Positions 1 to 7,816 of a stretch of 64,000 nucleotides of DNA are shown one piece after another (the stretch's first letter is position 1; each line of letters begins with the position of its first letter). The stretch covers positions 186,001 through 250,000 of the forward strand of contig DAJPGJ010000001.1 in NCBI GenBank assembly GCA_025992705.1, in the 5' to 3' direction. The stretch comes from Coriobacteriaceae bacterium. GTDB taxonomy: Bacteria; Actinomycetota; Coriobacteriia; Coriobacteriales; QAMH01. The position numbers and the translations under genes are program-made. The notes under the pieces were generated by a model, which searched no databases, had not been told where the DNA came from, and saw only the letters and a program-made list of their open reading frames with translations.

Positions 1-193
1 GAGCACGCTTGATAGCGGTCGCGAGCTCATGCTGATGCTGGGTGCACACACCCGTCACGCGGCGGGACTTGATCTTGCCACGATCGGTGATGTAGCGGCG
101 CAGCGTCTGAGCGTCTTTGTAGTCGATGAACTCGACCTTGTCCTTGCAGAAGGGGCAATACTTGCGACGCGGTGCGCGAGCGTAATCAGCCAT
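1..193 (-). CDS. rpsR: 30S ribosomal protein S18 (3' end outside window)
   Basis: Translated from the minus strand, the first residues read MADYARAPRRKYCPFCKDK, the recognisable N-terminus of S18 with its CPFC pair, and continue through RRYITDRGKIKSRRVTGVCTQHQ, the S18 core that binds the platform of the 30S subunit next to S6. About 64 residues are visible; the C-terminus lies left of base 1. The ATG follows a strong GAGGAGG ribosome site. It is the last visible gene of the classical rpsF-ssb-rpsR operon, 35 nt after ssb. The CxxC suggests the zinc-binding form of S18. Confidence 0.97.
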   Translation of the reverse strand, partial: MADYARAPRRKYCPFCKDKVEFIDYKDAQTLRRYITDRGKIKSRRVTGVCTQHQHELATAIKRA

Positions 194-228
194 GGTTCCT
201 CCTCACTGATTCTTGAATGCGATAGTGT

Positions 229-735
229 CTAGAAGGGAATGTCGCTGTCGTCATAGGCGCTCGGAGTCGGAGGCTCCGGGACGACGTTCCCCTGCGGTTG
301 CTGATAGGACTGGTTGCCATAGTTGCCGCCGGCATTCTGGCCACCGTAGTTGTTGCCGCCGCCGTAATTGCCGCCTGCATCATAGCCACCCTGGCCGCCA
401 CCGTTGCGCGATGACATGAACTCGAGCTCGTCGACGGTCACGTCGACCTTGCTCCTTCGCTGGCCAGAATTGCGATCCTCCCAGGAGCTGTAGTGCAGCC
501 TACCTTCAATGGCCACCTTGACGCCCTTGGTGAGGTACTGTGCAAGCGCCTCGGCACGACGACCGAACATCGTACAATCGATGAAATTCGCGTAGTCTTC
601 CCACTCACCGTTCGCGTTGCGACGACGATCGTTGACCGCAACGCCGAAGCTCAGGATGGACGTCCCCGAAGGAGTGGTCCTCAGCTCGGCATCACGCGTG
701 AGATTGCCAGAAATCATTACCCTGTTGATGCTCAT
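229..735 (-). CDS. ssb: single-stranded DNA-binding protein
   Basis: 168 residues. The N-terminal OB-fold (about 1-108) begins MSINRVMISGNLTRDAELR and includes the typical FIDCTMFGRRAEALAQYLTKG segment. It is followed by a flexible Gly/Asn/Tyr-rich linker and ends in the acidic tip DDSDIPF that recruits partner proteins. Acts as a tetramer coating single-stranded DNA in replication and repair. Start chosen at the ATG preceded by GAAAGGAA. Lies between rpsF and rpsR, the usual bacterial arrangement; co-transcription with both is expected. Confidence 0.97.
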   Translation of the reverse strand: MSINRVMISGNLTRDAELRTTPSGTSILSFGVAVNDRRRNANGEWEDYANFIDCTMFGRRAEALAQYLTKGVKVAIEGRLHYSSWEDRNSGQRRSKVDVTVDELEFMSSRNGGGQGGYDAGGNYGGGNNYGGQNAGGNYGNQSYQQPQGNVVPEPPTPSAYDDSDIPF

Positions 736-774
736 GTTAAATCGTTCCTTTCAGCCGAGCGCAAAAGCCGTGCT

Positions 775-1086
775 TTACGCGCTCTCAACCGAAGCTGCCT
801 CACCGTTGCGACGCGTGATCATGTAACGCTGGACAGCGTCCATGATGTGGAGCACGCGGTCGAGCTCTGCAATTGCAGTGGGATCAGCCTCGAAATCGAT
901 GAGAGTGTAATCGCCTTCGGCAAGACCGTTGATCTCGTACGCAAGCTTGCGCTTGCCCCAATCCTCAACGTTGCTCACCTTGCCGCCTTGCTCGGTAATC
1001 GCGGTATCGATACGCTTGCTCGTTGCAAGGCGCGTCTCCTCGTCGATAGACGGGTCGACAAAAAACAGCAGTTCGTAAGCCTTCAT
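775..1086 (-). CDS. rpsF: 30S ribosomal protein S6
   Basis: 103 residues, the normal length for S6. The N-terminus MKAYELLFFVDPS and the internal WGKRKLAYEINGLAEGDY stretch are typical of the family; the protein ends with the RNA-contacting VQRYMITRR segment. S6 pairs with S18 on the 30S platform. The start has an excellent AGAGGAGG site 7 nt upstream. First gene of rpsF-ssb-rpsR. In many bacteria the S6:S18 dimer represses this operon through its leader; I did not identify such a structure here. Confidence 0.96.
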   Translation of the reverse strand: MKAYELLFFVDPSIDEETRLATSKRIDTAITEQGGKVSNVEDWGKRKLAYEINGLAEGDYTLIDFEADPTAIAELDRVLHIMDAVQRYMITRRNGEAASVESA

Positions 1087-1090
1087 GTGG

Positions 1091-2251
1091 TCACCTCCTC
1101 TGGGCTATGCGGCTTCGGGACATGAAGGCTGCGCCCGAAGCAGGAAATAACTTTTGCATGCTACCACCTCCATCGGGCAATGACAAGGAATCTTTCCAGG
1201 TATGCAAACGATCTTGCAGCTGCGACCAGCGACGCCTGACACAGGCAACGCACGCGAGGAGGAGCACGCCCATTGCCGCAAGCAGAACAGCGAGGGCCAT
1301 TTCCTTGCTGCACGAGACGCCGAAGAGCGCCTCGACCATCCCCACGAACTGACCCGTGCATGCATCGCCGAGCCAGCCGAGCGCATCCACGAGAAAGCCT
1401 GCTGGTGCAGGAGCGTCCTGCGGCGTGAGCTCGTAATCGCCCGTCTCGATCGCCCCAAAGGACTCGCTGCTCGTGATGGTCGATTCTTCGGGTACGCTGA
1501 TGATGCCAGGTTGCTCGAGATGTGCAGAGGGGCTTGCGGACTCGCCAACAGAGGGCGCTGCCTCGGCGCTCGCCAGGGGCGTGGACGCGCTCGCGCCGGG
1601 CATCTCTGCAGCTGACTGTGCGGCCGCAGCGCCGCCTGGTGCATCGCCTGCCATACCGAAGAGCAACATCGGGTCAAGATAGCGTGAGCCCTGCTTGTAG
1701 CCCATGTGCAGGTGCGTTGCAGACGTCGAGACGTCACCCGATGCGGCCAGGGTACCGAGAGGAGCTCCTTCCGCAACCGTCTGGCCTTCCCGTACGCCTA
1801 TGGATGCAAAGGGCATGAGGGTAACAGTGCGGCCGTCGTTGAGCTCTATGGAAACGGCGTTCATCGTCTTGTCTGATGACATGCCGCCCGTTCGTGAGTC
1901 GCCGGACGGTACGGCGCCGGTAAAACGTACCGTCCCGGCAAGCGGTGAGATTATCTGCAAACCGGCAGACGCGGGTATGTCGATGCCGCTATGTACATAG
2001 CTATTACTCCCGGCCGAATAGGACTGATGAAACGCGAGTGTCGCGGAAAGCGCCGAGGTGGACATGGGCCAAGTCGCTGCGAGGGCCGGCTGCGCCATGA
2101 ACACGATGCATAGGGAGACAAGGGGTAGGGCGCAGACGATACGAGCCATGCGTGCGTGAGCGAGTGAGGAGGAACTCGAGCCTCGCGTAATGCGGACGCC
2201 GTGACGCGCTCGTCTAAGCTTGCTTGTGAGTGGGCCGTTGGTTCGGTTCAT
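1091..2251 (-). CDS. M23-family (LytM-type) metallopeptidase, membrane anchored
   Basis: 386 residues from the ATG at 2251, which follows a near-perfect GGAAGGAGG; an upstream in-frame ATG at 2311 has no such site. A hydrophobic export signal (about 36-58, ending AQPALA) precedes a lysostaphin/LytM domain. The zinc ligands are visible as HSGID (His87, Asp91) and ATHLH (His180, His182). A long Ser/Pro/Ala-rich linker leads to a C-terminal membrane helix (about 320-345) followed by basic residues. Predicted to cut peptidoglycan cross-bridges, or to activate a hydrolase, at the outer face of the membrane. It is immediately upstream of rpsF; co-transcription is possible. Confidence 0.85.
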   Translation of the reverse strand: MNRTNGPLTSKLRRARHGVRITRGSSSSSLAHARMARIVCALPLVSLCIVFMAQPALAATWPMSTSALSATLAFHQSYSAGSNSYVHSGIDIPASAGLQIISPLAGTVRFTGAVPSGDSRTGGMSSDKTMNAVSIELNDGRTVTLMPFASIGVREGQTVAEGAPLGTLAASGDVSTSATHLHMGYKQGSRYLDPMLLFGMAGDAPGGAAAAQSAAEMPGASASTPLASAEAAPSVGESASPSAHLEQPGIISVPEESTITSSESFGAIETGDYELTPQDAPAPAGFLVDALGWLGDACTGQFVGMVEALFGVSCSKEMALAVLLAAMGVLLLACVACVRRRWSQLQDRLHTWKDSLSLPDGGGSMQKLFPASGAAFMSRSRIAQRR

Positions 2252-2392
2252 GGTGAGCACCTCCTTCCACCTCGGCTTTCCGGGAAAGATGATGCACCGC
2301 GAATCTGTCAAAATCGCCGAACGTTTATGGTCGAATCACCGGATTTTTTCCGAGTGAAATCCGACATGTCTCCGAGTGAATTCGGACTGAAA
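2252..2392. other. purN-M23 intergenic region with weak stem-loops
   Basis: Holds two imperfect copies of a CCGAGTGAA-containing stretch (about 2350-2392) that can fold into short hairpins, for example TCCGA with TCGGA. On the minus strand a GGATTT/AAATCC stem could help stop purN transcripts, but no clear T-run follows, so it is not called as a terminator. Confidence 0.35.
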
Positions 2393-2968
2393 TCAGACCT
2401 GGACTTCGCCCTGGGCTATCCGCTGCAAGACCTGGGGATAGTACTCATGCTCGGCCGCATGAATGCGCGTCTCGAGGTCATCGAGCGTGTCGTCAGGCAG
2501 CACGGGGACCTCATGTTGGAAGATAATTGGGCCCTTGTCGTACTCCTCGTTCGCAAAATGAATGGTGATTCCCGTCACCTCATCACCCGCTTCGAAGGCA
2601 TCCTGAATAGCGTGGGCGCCTCGATGTGCCGGCAGCAATGCCGGATGGAGGTTAACGACGCGATTGGGGTACGCGTCGAGCAGCACGGGCGTGACCTTGC
2701 GCATGTAGCCAGCCATCGCGACGTAATCAACGTCGCGCTCATTAAGGGCCTCGACGATCCTCGCATCGACCGCCTCGGGGTCATCATAGTCGGCAGGTGT
2801 GAAAACCAGCAGGTCAAGCCCCTCGTTTTGAGCGTACTGAATACCCTTGGCGTGATCGTTCGAGGAGACGATGAGCTCGATGGTAGCGTCCAGCTCGCCG
2901 GCCTTGATGGCATTGTGGATGGCGACCATGTTCGTGCCCGTACCCGAGATGAATACGGCGAGCTTCAT
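2393..2968 (-). CDS. purN: phosphoribosylglycinamide formyltransferase 1
   Basis: 191 residues from the ATG at 2968 (AAGGA upstream); translation from 3001 would run back over the end of purM. Transfers a formyl group from 10-formyl-tetrahydrofolate to GAR, the third step of purine synthesis. The folate/GAR site motif ISGTGTNM is at 8-14, and the catalytic triad falls at Asn106, His108 and Asp144, the same numbering as in E. coli PurN. Lies 7 nt after purM in the same operon. Confidence 0.95.
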   Translation of the reverse strand: MKLAVFISGTGTNMVAIHNAIKAGELDATIELIVSSNDHAKGIQYAQNEGLDLLVFTPADYDDPEAVDARIVEALNERDVDYVAMAGYMRKVTPVLLDAYPNRVVNLHPALLPAHRGAHAIQDAFEAGDEVTGITIHFANEEYDKGPIIFQHEVPVLPDDTLDDLETRIHAAEHEYYPQVLQRIAQGEVQV

Positions 2969-2975
2969 GGGTTCC

Positions 2976-4025
2976 TTAGCCACGATACACGACCTTCCCA
3001 TCGCCGGGGATTATCGTCCCGATCTTGAAGACCTTCTCGCCGGTGGACTCAAGCTGCTTAATTGCGGCCTCTTCCACCTCGGGCGGGCAAATCACACACA
3101 TGCCGATGCCGCAGTTGAAGGTCTTGAGCGCCTCGGTGCGGGACAGACCCGCCTTCTCGACCACGAAGTCGATGATGGGCGGCTGCGTCCACGTGCCCTC
3201 GTCAACCTGCGCGTCCACATGGTCGTTGAGAGCACGGTTGAGGTTTTCGGTGATGCCACCGCCGGTAATGTGCGCGACGGCGTGAATCTGGGGCACCGCA
3301 CGGCGCAGCTCCAGGATGGACTTAACGTAGATGCGCGTCGGAGCGAGCAGAGCGTCGAGCACGGATACGCCATCGAGCTCGTCACGCTCGACCGTAAGCT
3401 CGTCGATGCCCATGACCTCGGTGACAGCGCGACGTACGAGCGAAAAGCCGTTGGAGTGAATGCCCGTCGAGGCAAGGCCCAGAATGACGTCACCCTCGGC
3501 AACATCAGCGGGGTTGAGCATCTTGGGACGATCGACCACACCTACGCAGAAGCCCGAGAGATCGTAGTCGTCAGGATCCATAACGCCGGGATGCTCCGCC
3601 ATCTCGCCGCCGATGAGCGCACAGCCCGCCTGACGGCAGCCCTCTGCGATGCCGCCCACCACCTGCGCGATGTGCTCGCTCCTAAGCTTGCCGATAGCGA
3701 CGTAGTCGAGGAAAAACAGCGGCTCCGCGCCACAAGCCAGAACATCGTTGACGCACATGGCGACCAAGTCTATGCCGACGGTATCGTGCTTGCCGGCCAT
3801 CTGCGCCAGGGCGAGCTTGGTGCCAACACCATCCGTGCCGCTCACGAGAATGGGATCATCCATCTCTTTGAGCGCAGCGGCAGAGAACAGACCGCCGAAA
3901 CCGCCGATATCGCCGATGACCTCAGGACGGTACGTCGACTTCACGCTCGCGCGAATCGCATCGACGGCGCGGGCACCCTCGTCAATATCGACGCCGGCGT
4001 CCTTGTAGGTGATCTGTTCTGCCAT
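2976..4025 (-). CDS. purM: phosphoribosylformylglycinamidine cyclo-ligase (AIR synthetase)
   Basis: 349 residues, the normal length. The N-terminal MAEQITYKDAGVDID, the VSGTDGVGTKL ATP-binding loop and ITGGGITENLNR near the C-terminal half are characteristic of PurM. Converts FGAM to AIR with ATP in purine synthesis. The start has GAGGAG 8 nt upstream. It heads a two-gene purM-purN operon; the other purine genes here (purA, purD, purE) are in a second cluster at 14-17.6 kb. Confidence 0.97.
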   Translation of the reverse strand: MAEQITYKDAGVDIDEGARAVDAIRASVKSTYRPEVIGDIGGFGGLFSAAALKEMDDPILVSGTDGVGTKLALAQMAGKHDTVGIDLVAMCVNDVLACGAEPLFFLDYVAIGKLRSEHIAQVVGGIAEGCRQAGCALIGGEMAEHPGVMDPDDYDLSGFCVGVVDRPKMLNPADVAEGDVILGLASTGIHSNGFSLVRRAVTEVMGIDELTVERDELDGVSVLDALLAPTRIYVKSILELRRAVPQIHAVAHITGGGITENLNRALNDHVDAQVDEGTWTQPPIIDFVVEKAGLSRTEALKTFNCGIGMCVICPPEVEEAAIKQLESTGEKVFKIGTIIPGDGKVVYRG

Positions 4026-4046
4026 GCTTGCTCCTCTTGTAGAAAC

Positions 4047-4076
4047 GAGACAGTTTGGTCTGACCGGATTGTCTCA
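4047..4076. repeat. REP-like palindrome, TGAGACA family (degenerate copy)
   Basis: GAGACA at one end and TGTCTC at the other flank a GC-rich centre. Same terminal words as the palindromes at 4.1, 7.7, 11.1, 20.9, 31.3 and 48.2 kb. It lies just upstream of the purM start, within its promoter region. Confidence 0.5.
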
Positions 4077-4099
4077 TTATTAGCTGCCACCGATAAAAA

Positions 4100-4132
4100 A
4101 ATGAGACAGTTGCTCTGAGCAACTGTCTCATT
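4100..4132 (-). terminator. rho-independent terminator of the LytR/LytS-type operon
   Basis: A 16-bp perfect stem (AATGAGACAGTTGCTC against its complement) closes on a single loop base. On the minus strand it is followed by a run of seven T. It starts only 7 nt beyond the response-regulator stop codon, so it fits that operon's terminator. The outer words TGAGACA/TGTCTCA are those of the dispersed REP-like family, so the terminator may be a co-opted repeat. Confidence 0.75.
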
Positions 4133-4139
4133 ATGCAGG

Positions 4140-4853
4140 TTACAGACCGAGCGCCTTCTTGAGAGAGGAGACGCGTCGGCGCGATACGGGAATCTGCTCG
4201 TCCTCGCCGCTGAGCGTGAGCAACAAGGTGCCACCGCTGACAGGATCGACCTCGTTCACGCATGCGAGGTTCACGAGGTAACGACGGTGTACGCGGAAGA
4301 AGCCAAGCGGCTCGAGCTTGGCCTCGAGCTGGGCAAGCGAGACCGTCGAAAGATAGCGGTCGTTCTCGGTGTGCAGGTAGGAGTAGTCGTCCTTCGCCAT
4401 GATGAAGTGGATCTTGCTGGCGGGGATGAGCAGCTTCTTGCCGCCCTTCTCGACGGGAATGCGCTCGTTGGTGGTAGAGCGGCCCTGTGCGGTGATGAGC
4501 TGCTTGACCTTGCTGATTGCCTGTATGAGGCGATCGGTCTCGACCGGCTTTACCAGGTAATCGGTCGCGTTTACCTCGAACGCCTTGACGGCAAACTCGC
4601 TGTACGCGGTCACGAAAATGATGTAGGGCGGATACTTGAGCTCGTTTAAGGCTTCTGCAAGCTGCAGGCCGTCAACGCCTGGCATGTTCACATCGAGGAA
4701 CATGATGTCGGCGCCGACCTCCTTAAGCTGCTCGATGGCCTCGCGCACGTTGGTCGCCTCGGCGGCAACTTCGACTTCGCCGGTCTCATCAAGAAGAAAG
4801 CGCAGCTCAGAGCGCGCGGGTGCTTCGTCATCAACAATTATGGCTTTGAGCAT
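4140..4853 (-). CDS. LytTR-family response regulator
   Basis: 237 residues. The receiver domain (about 1-120) has acidic residues D8/D9, the phosphorylation site Asp54 in MFLDVNMPG, and the conserved Lys in DYLVKPVE. The C-terminal LytTR DNA-binding domain (about 140-237) includes FFRVHRRYLVN. AAAGGAG precedes the ATG. Lies 72 nt downstream of its cognate kinase gene. Such LytS/LytR-type pairs often control cell-wall or transport genes; the target here is unknown. The glycosyltransferase just upstream of the pair may be functionally linked (inference). Confidence 0.92.
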   Translation of the reverse strand: MLKAIIVDDEAPARSELRFLLDETGEVEVAAEATNVREAIEQLKEVGADIMFLDVNMPGVDGLQLAEALNELKYPPYIIFVTAYSEFAVKAFEVNATDYLVKPVETDRLIQAISKVKQLITAQGRSTTNERIPVEKGGKKLLIPASKIHFIMAKDDYSYLHTENDRYLSTVSLAQLEAKLEPLGFFRVHRRYLVNLACVNEVDPVSGGTLLLTLSGEDEQIPVSRRRVSSLKKALGL

Positions 4854-4925
4854 AGAGTGTCTCCTTTGTGCATCGTTGTCTTGATTCTAACATCAAACGA
4901 TGTACGCGTGCGAATAATACATGGG

Positions 4926-6317
4926 CTAGATAATATCCTGCAAATCATGGGCCTCGGCTGAAGCTTTGGGAGCCGACGATTCGAGCGCGGGAGCAGGGCT
5001 GCCGCCGACCTCATCATCGCTGATGTCGATACTCTGGTCGACGAGGGCGTCGTATAGGTTGAGGTACACCGTCGTGCCCTTCCCGTACTCCGAATCGATG
5101 TAAAGACCGGATATCGCGCCAAAGAAAGCCTTGAGACGCGCGTTGACGTTCTTGAGCGCGATGCCCATGCCCGTCTCCGACTCGCGATCGAGAAGGTTTT
5201 CGAGACGCTCGGGCTCTATGCCCACGCCGTCATCGGATACCGAGATCGTGACGCTATCAGATGCACGATACGCCTTGATGGTGATGTTGAGGGGCGTTCC
5301 GTCATCGCGCCGACCATGGCCGACGGCGTTCTCGACAAGCGGCTGCAACATGAACGACGGCATCTTGAGCATTTCGAGGCCGGGCTCGATGTCGACATGC
5401 AACGTGATGGCGTCATCGCCAAAACGCGCGTTCTGGAACATAAGGTAACGCTCGGTCTGCTCGACCTCCTTGGCCAGGGGAATGAAGTCCTCGGAGTTCT
5501 CGAGCATGCGGCGATAGTAGGTCGCGAACTCGCGCAACATGACGCGCGCCTTGACGGGATCGGTTCGCGTAACCGAGGCAATGGTGTTGAGGGTGTTGAA
5601 GAGGAAGTGCGGATTGATCTGCGCCTGCATGGCCTTGAGTTCCATGCGGGCGGCGAGCTCGGTCTGCTGTTGCAGATAGGAGAGCGAGAGCTGCGTGGAG
5701 AGCAGCTGGGCAAAGCCCTCCGCGATGGCCTTCTGGTTCTCGCCCAGGCTATGGGGATAGCGATAGTAGAACTTGAGCGCACCGACGATGCGCTTGTTGA
5801 CGATGAGCGCGACGACGATACCCGCCTTGAGCTTGCCCGATTCGCGGCTGAAGCCCACGGCCCCCGAGGTCTCGAGGACGCGTGTGATGCCATCCTCGAG
5901 CGTCATGTACGTGCTCATCGTCTGGATGGGCGAGTTGGGCAGGTGATTCTCGCGGTCGAGGCCCGAAAAGCCCAAGACGCGTTCGCGGTTGGTGATGGCG
6001 ACGGCATCGGCCGTGGCTGCCGGCAGCAGCAACTCGCATACCGCCTGGGCGGAATCGGCATCGAGACCCTGACGCATGAAGGTGACCGTCTTGCTCGCGA
6101 GGTCGAGCGTCTGGTTGGACTGACGGGCACGGGCATGGTCGGAAGAGCCCGCCGCGCGCAGCCCGATAATCGTGAGCACGAGCATGGCGATGATGGCGAC
6201 AAGCGCTACCCACGGCGAGACATCATCGTAGAAGATGATGCCCATGATCGCAAAGAGGCTGAAGACGATGTAGCACACGATGAGCATGGTGTAGCCTGCT
6301 ACTTTTTGCACGTCCAT
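4926..6317 (-). CDS. LytS-type sensor histidine kinase with GAF-like sensor
   Basis: 463 residues. Two N-terminal membrane helices (about 8-30 and 36-55) are followed by a GAF-like cytoplasmic sensor (about 75-210), a short coiled segment, and the His_kinase domain with phospho-acceptor His237 in NPHFLFNTLN. The HATPase domain carries the N box LQPLVENAVGHG and the G box SDDGVGI. It lacks the five-to-six-helix LytS sensor region, so it is a short, intracellular-sensing variant. Likely autophosphorylates and passes phosphate to the adjacent LytTR regulator. Confidence 0.9.
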   Translation of the reverse strand: MDVQKVAGYTMLIVCYIVFSLFAIMGIIFYDDVSPWVALVAIIAMLVLTIIGLRAAGSSDHARARQSNQTLDLASKTVTFMRQGLDADSAQAVCELLLPAATADAVAITNRERVLGFSGLDRENHLPNSPIQTMSTYMTLEDGITRVLETSGAVGFSRESGKLKAGIVVALIVNKRIVGALKFYYRYPHSLGENQKAIAEGFAQLLSTQLSLSYLQQQTELAARMELKAMQAQINPHFLFNTLNTIASVTRTDPVKARVMLREFATYYRRMLENSEDFIPLAKEVEQTERYLMFQNARFGDDAITLHVDIEPGLEMLKMPSFMLQPLVENAVGHGRRDDGTPLNITIKAYRASDSVTISVSDDGVGIEPERLENLLDRESETGMGIALKNVNARLKAFFGAISGLYIDSEYGKGTTVYLNLYDALVDQSIDISDDEVGGSPAPALESSAPKASAEAHDLQDII

Positions 6318-6344
6318 CGCTTCGCCTCTTCCGTGCGCAGGTAC

Positions 6345-7598
6345 TTACTCTTGATCGGCCGTAACTGCTGAGAAGCGGCTCGTGTAACTTGCGGACGAGC
6401 TCTGCAGACCGCTCGTGCCAAGCTGCGTGGCAAGCGCCGAATTGGACCACATGGCGCGCACGATGTTGGGCCACTGATGCTGCAGCTCGAAATAGTTGGC
6501 GCAGTTCTCGCGTGCAAACTCGCCGGCATTCTTGATGGTCTTGTTGCCGATGCGGAAGTACTCGGCATGCTCCTTATGGCCGATGGCGCGCAGGTATGCG
6601 GTAAGACGCGCACGGCGATGAATGGATGGGTCGAGCCACGGGCCGGGATAGGGATCGAGTGTCGAGGGCGTGATCTGCATGAGGTCAATCTGCGTCTTGG
6701 CAAACTCGATCTTGCGCACCTCGTAGAACCAGCGATAGACATCCTGCTCGAAGCGGCTTGAATGCTGCGAACCCTCAGGGGGGAGATGCAGCAGGCTGAA
6801 CTGGTTGTCGAACCAGACATCATTGCCATACATACGCGCGTTGATGAGATAGTCGAGGTCCTCGCCGCGGGCGATCCACGGGTCGAAGGCGATGCTGCCA
6901 TACGAATCCGCGTGCAGCACCATGCAGCCGCCACAGCATACGTTGGACCGGCTCAGACGCGGGCCTCTCAGGGCACCGTCGATGTAATCGTTGAAATCGG
7001 CCGCCTTGTTCCAGAAACGATCGTACCAGGGCACATCCTCGGGGGCCTTGGGACTATCGTAGCTATCGTAGAAGAAGCCCGTCTTGGCCGTGATGATCGA
7101 GCCCGTCGGGGTCTTGCAGGCAATGCCATGCATCGCGCGCTCGAGGAAATCCGCGTTGGGAATGACCTCGTCATCATCGATAAACACTACCGTGTCGTGG
7201 CCGAAGATAGAGGCGACGATGAGGCCGAGGTTGCGGATGGCGCCGTAACCCGTGAGACAGGCCGCGCCCTTGTACTCGCCCACGCCGACCTGCTCGAAGC
7301 GGCGGTGGATGTGGCGCATCTCGGCATCACCGATGACCACGATGTTGAGGTCCATGAAATGATCGGTGATGGCACGCACGCGCTCGGACGCTTGGTTCTC
7401 GACGCCCGGCTCGGCTGCGACGAGCAAAATAATACGATCGACGCCGACGACGTGTCGCAGCGACTCAAGGCAACGGGGCAGCTCACCCGGCTGATCGATC
7501 GGGGTCATGTGGTCGTACACGACACCGCGATTAATCGAATGCGTTGACCTGCGCCCACACCAGTACGTGGGAATAACGATTGCCGGATTCAGGTTCAT
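6345..7598 (-). CDS. glycosyltransferase family 2-like protein
   Basis: 417 residues from the ATG at 7598, with GAGGAGA upstream; earlier in-frame starts would add a low-complexity leader with no homology-like features. Opens with AIVIPTYWCGRR, the GT-A nucleotide-sugar fold start, and has the metal-binding FIDDDEVIPN acidic motif (DXD-like). A later GEDLDYLINARM segment resembles the acceptor/catalytic region. No membrane helix was seen. The family transfers sugars from NDP-sugars to wall polymers, glycans or proteins; substrate unknown. It is 27 nt upstream of the histidine kinase, so possibly one transcript. Confidence 0.75.
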   Translation of the reverse strand: MNLNPAIVIPTYWCGRRSTHSINRGVVYDHMTPIDQPGELPRCLESLRHVVGVDRIILLVAAEPGVENQASERVRAITDHFMDLNIVVIGDAEMRHIHRRFEQVGVGEYKGAACLTGYGAIRNLGLIVASIFGHDTVVFIDDDEVIPNADFLERAMHGIACKTPTGSIITAKTGFFYDSYDSPKAPEDVPWYDRFWNKAADFNDYIDGALRGPRLSRSNVCCGGCMVLHADSYGSIAFDPWIARGEDLDYLINARMYGNDVWFDNQFSLLHLPPEGSQHSSRFEQDVYRWFYEVRKIEFAKTQIDLMQITPSTLDPYPGPWLDPSIHRRARLTAYLRAIGHKEHAEYFRIGNKTIKNAGEFARENCANYFELQHQWPNIVRAMWSNSALATQLGTSGLQSSSASYTSRFSAVTADQE

Positions 7599-7715
7599 GC
7601 GAGACGTCTCTCCTCGGACTACGTTTTGCAAGGCATCAGGGCCATTTGGCACACAACTAGTATAGGGTATCACCCGAACACGCGCGCGTGTTTGTATTTC
7701 ACGCGAAGAATTATT

Positions 7716-7808
7716 GAGGCGGGGGTGCCTGGCACGCTGTCTCAAAAACTGGCCAAAACTGATAAAATGCCGATGATATGAGACAGCGTGCCAGGCACCC
7801 CCCGCCTC
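7716..7808. repeat. REP-like paired palindrome, GTGCCTGGCAC/TGAGACA family
   Basis: Two 29-30-bp arms (7716-7744 and 7779-7808) are inverted copies, differing by one C in a C-run, around a 34-nt spacer. Each arm contains the core TGCCTGGCAC and the end word TGTCTCA. It fills the gap between rnr and the glycosyltransferase gene. Related elements lie at 11.1, 20.9, 31.3 and 48.2 kb. The layout resembles a BIME-type REP pair mobilised in trans by a RAYT transposase; no RAYT gene is in the window. Confidence 0.85.
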
Positions 7809-7816
7809 CGTCCCGA

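Noticed and set aside
493..1125. 210-residue plus-strand reading frame opposite ssb and rpsF
   Set aside because: It is antisense to two certain genes and has no protein-like motifs; a GC-rich shadow frame.
2871..4118. 415-residue frame opposite purM
   Set aside because: Antisense to purM and part of purN, with low-complexity composition; not a gene.
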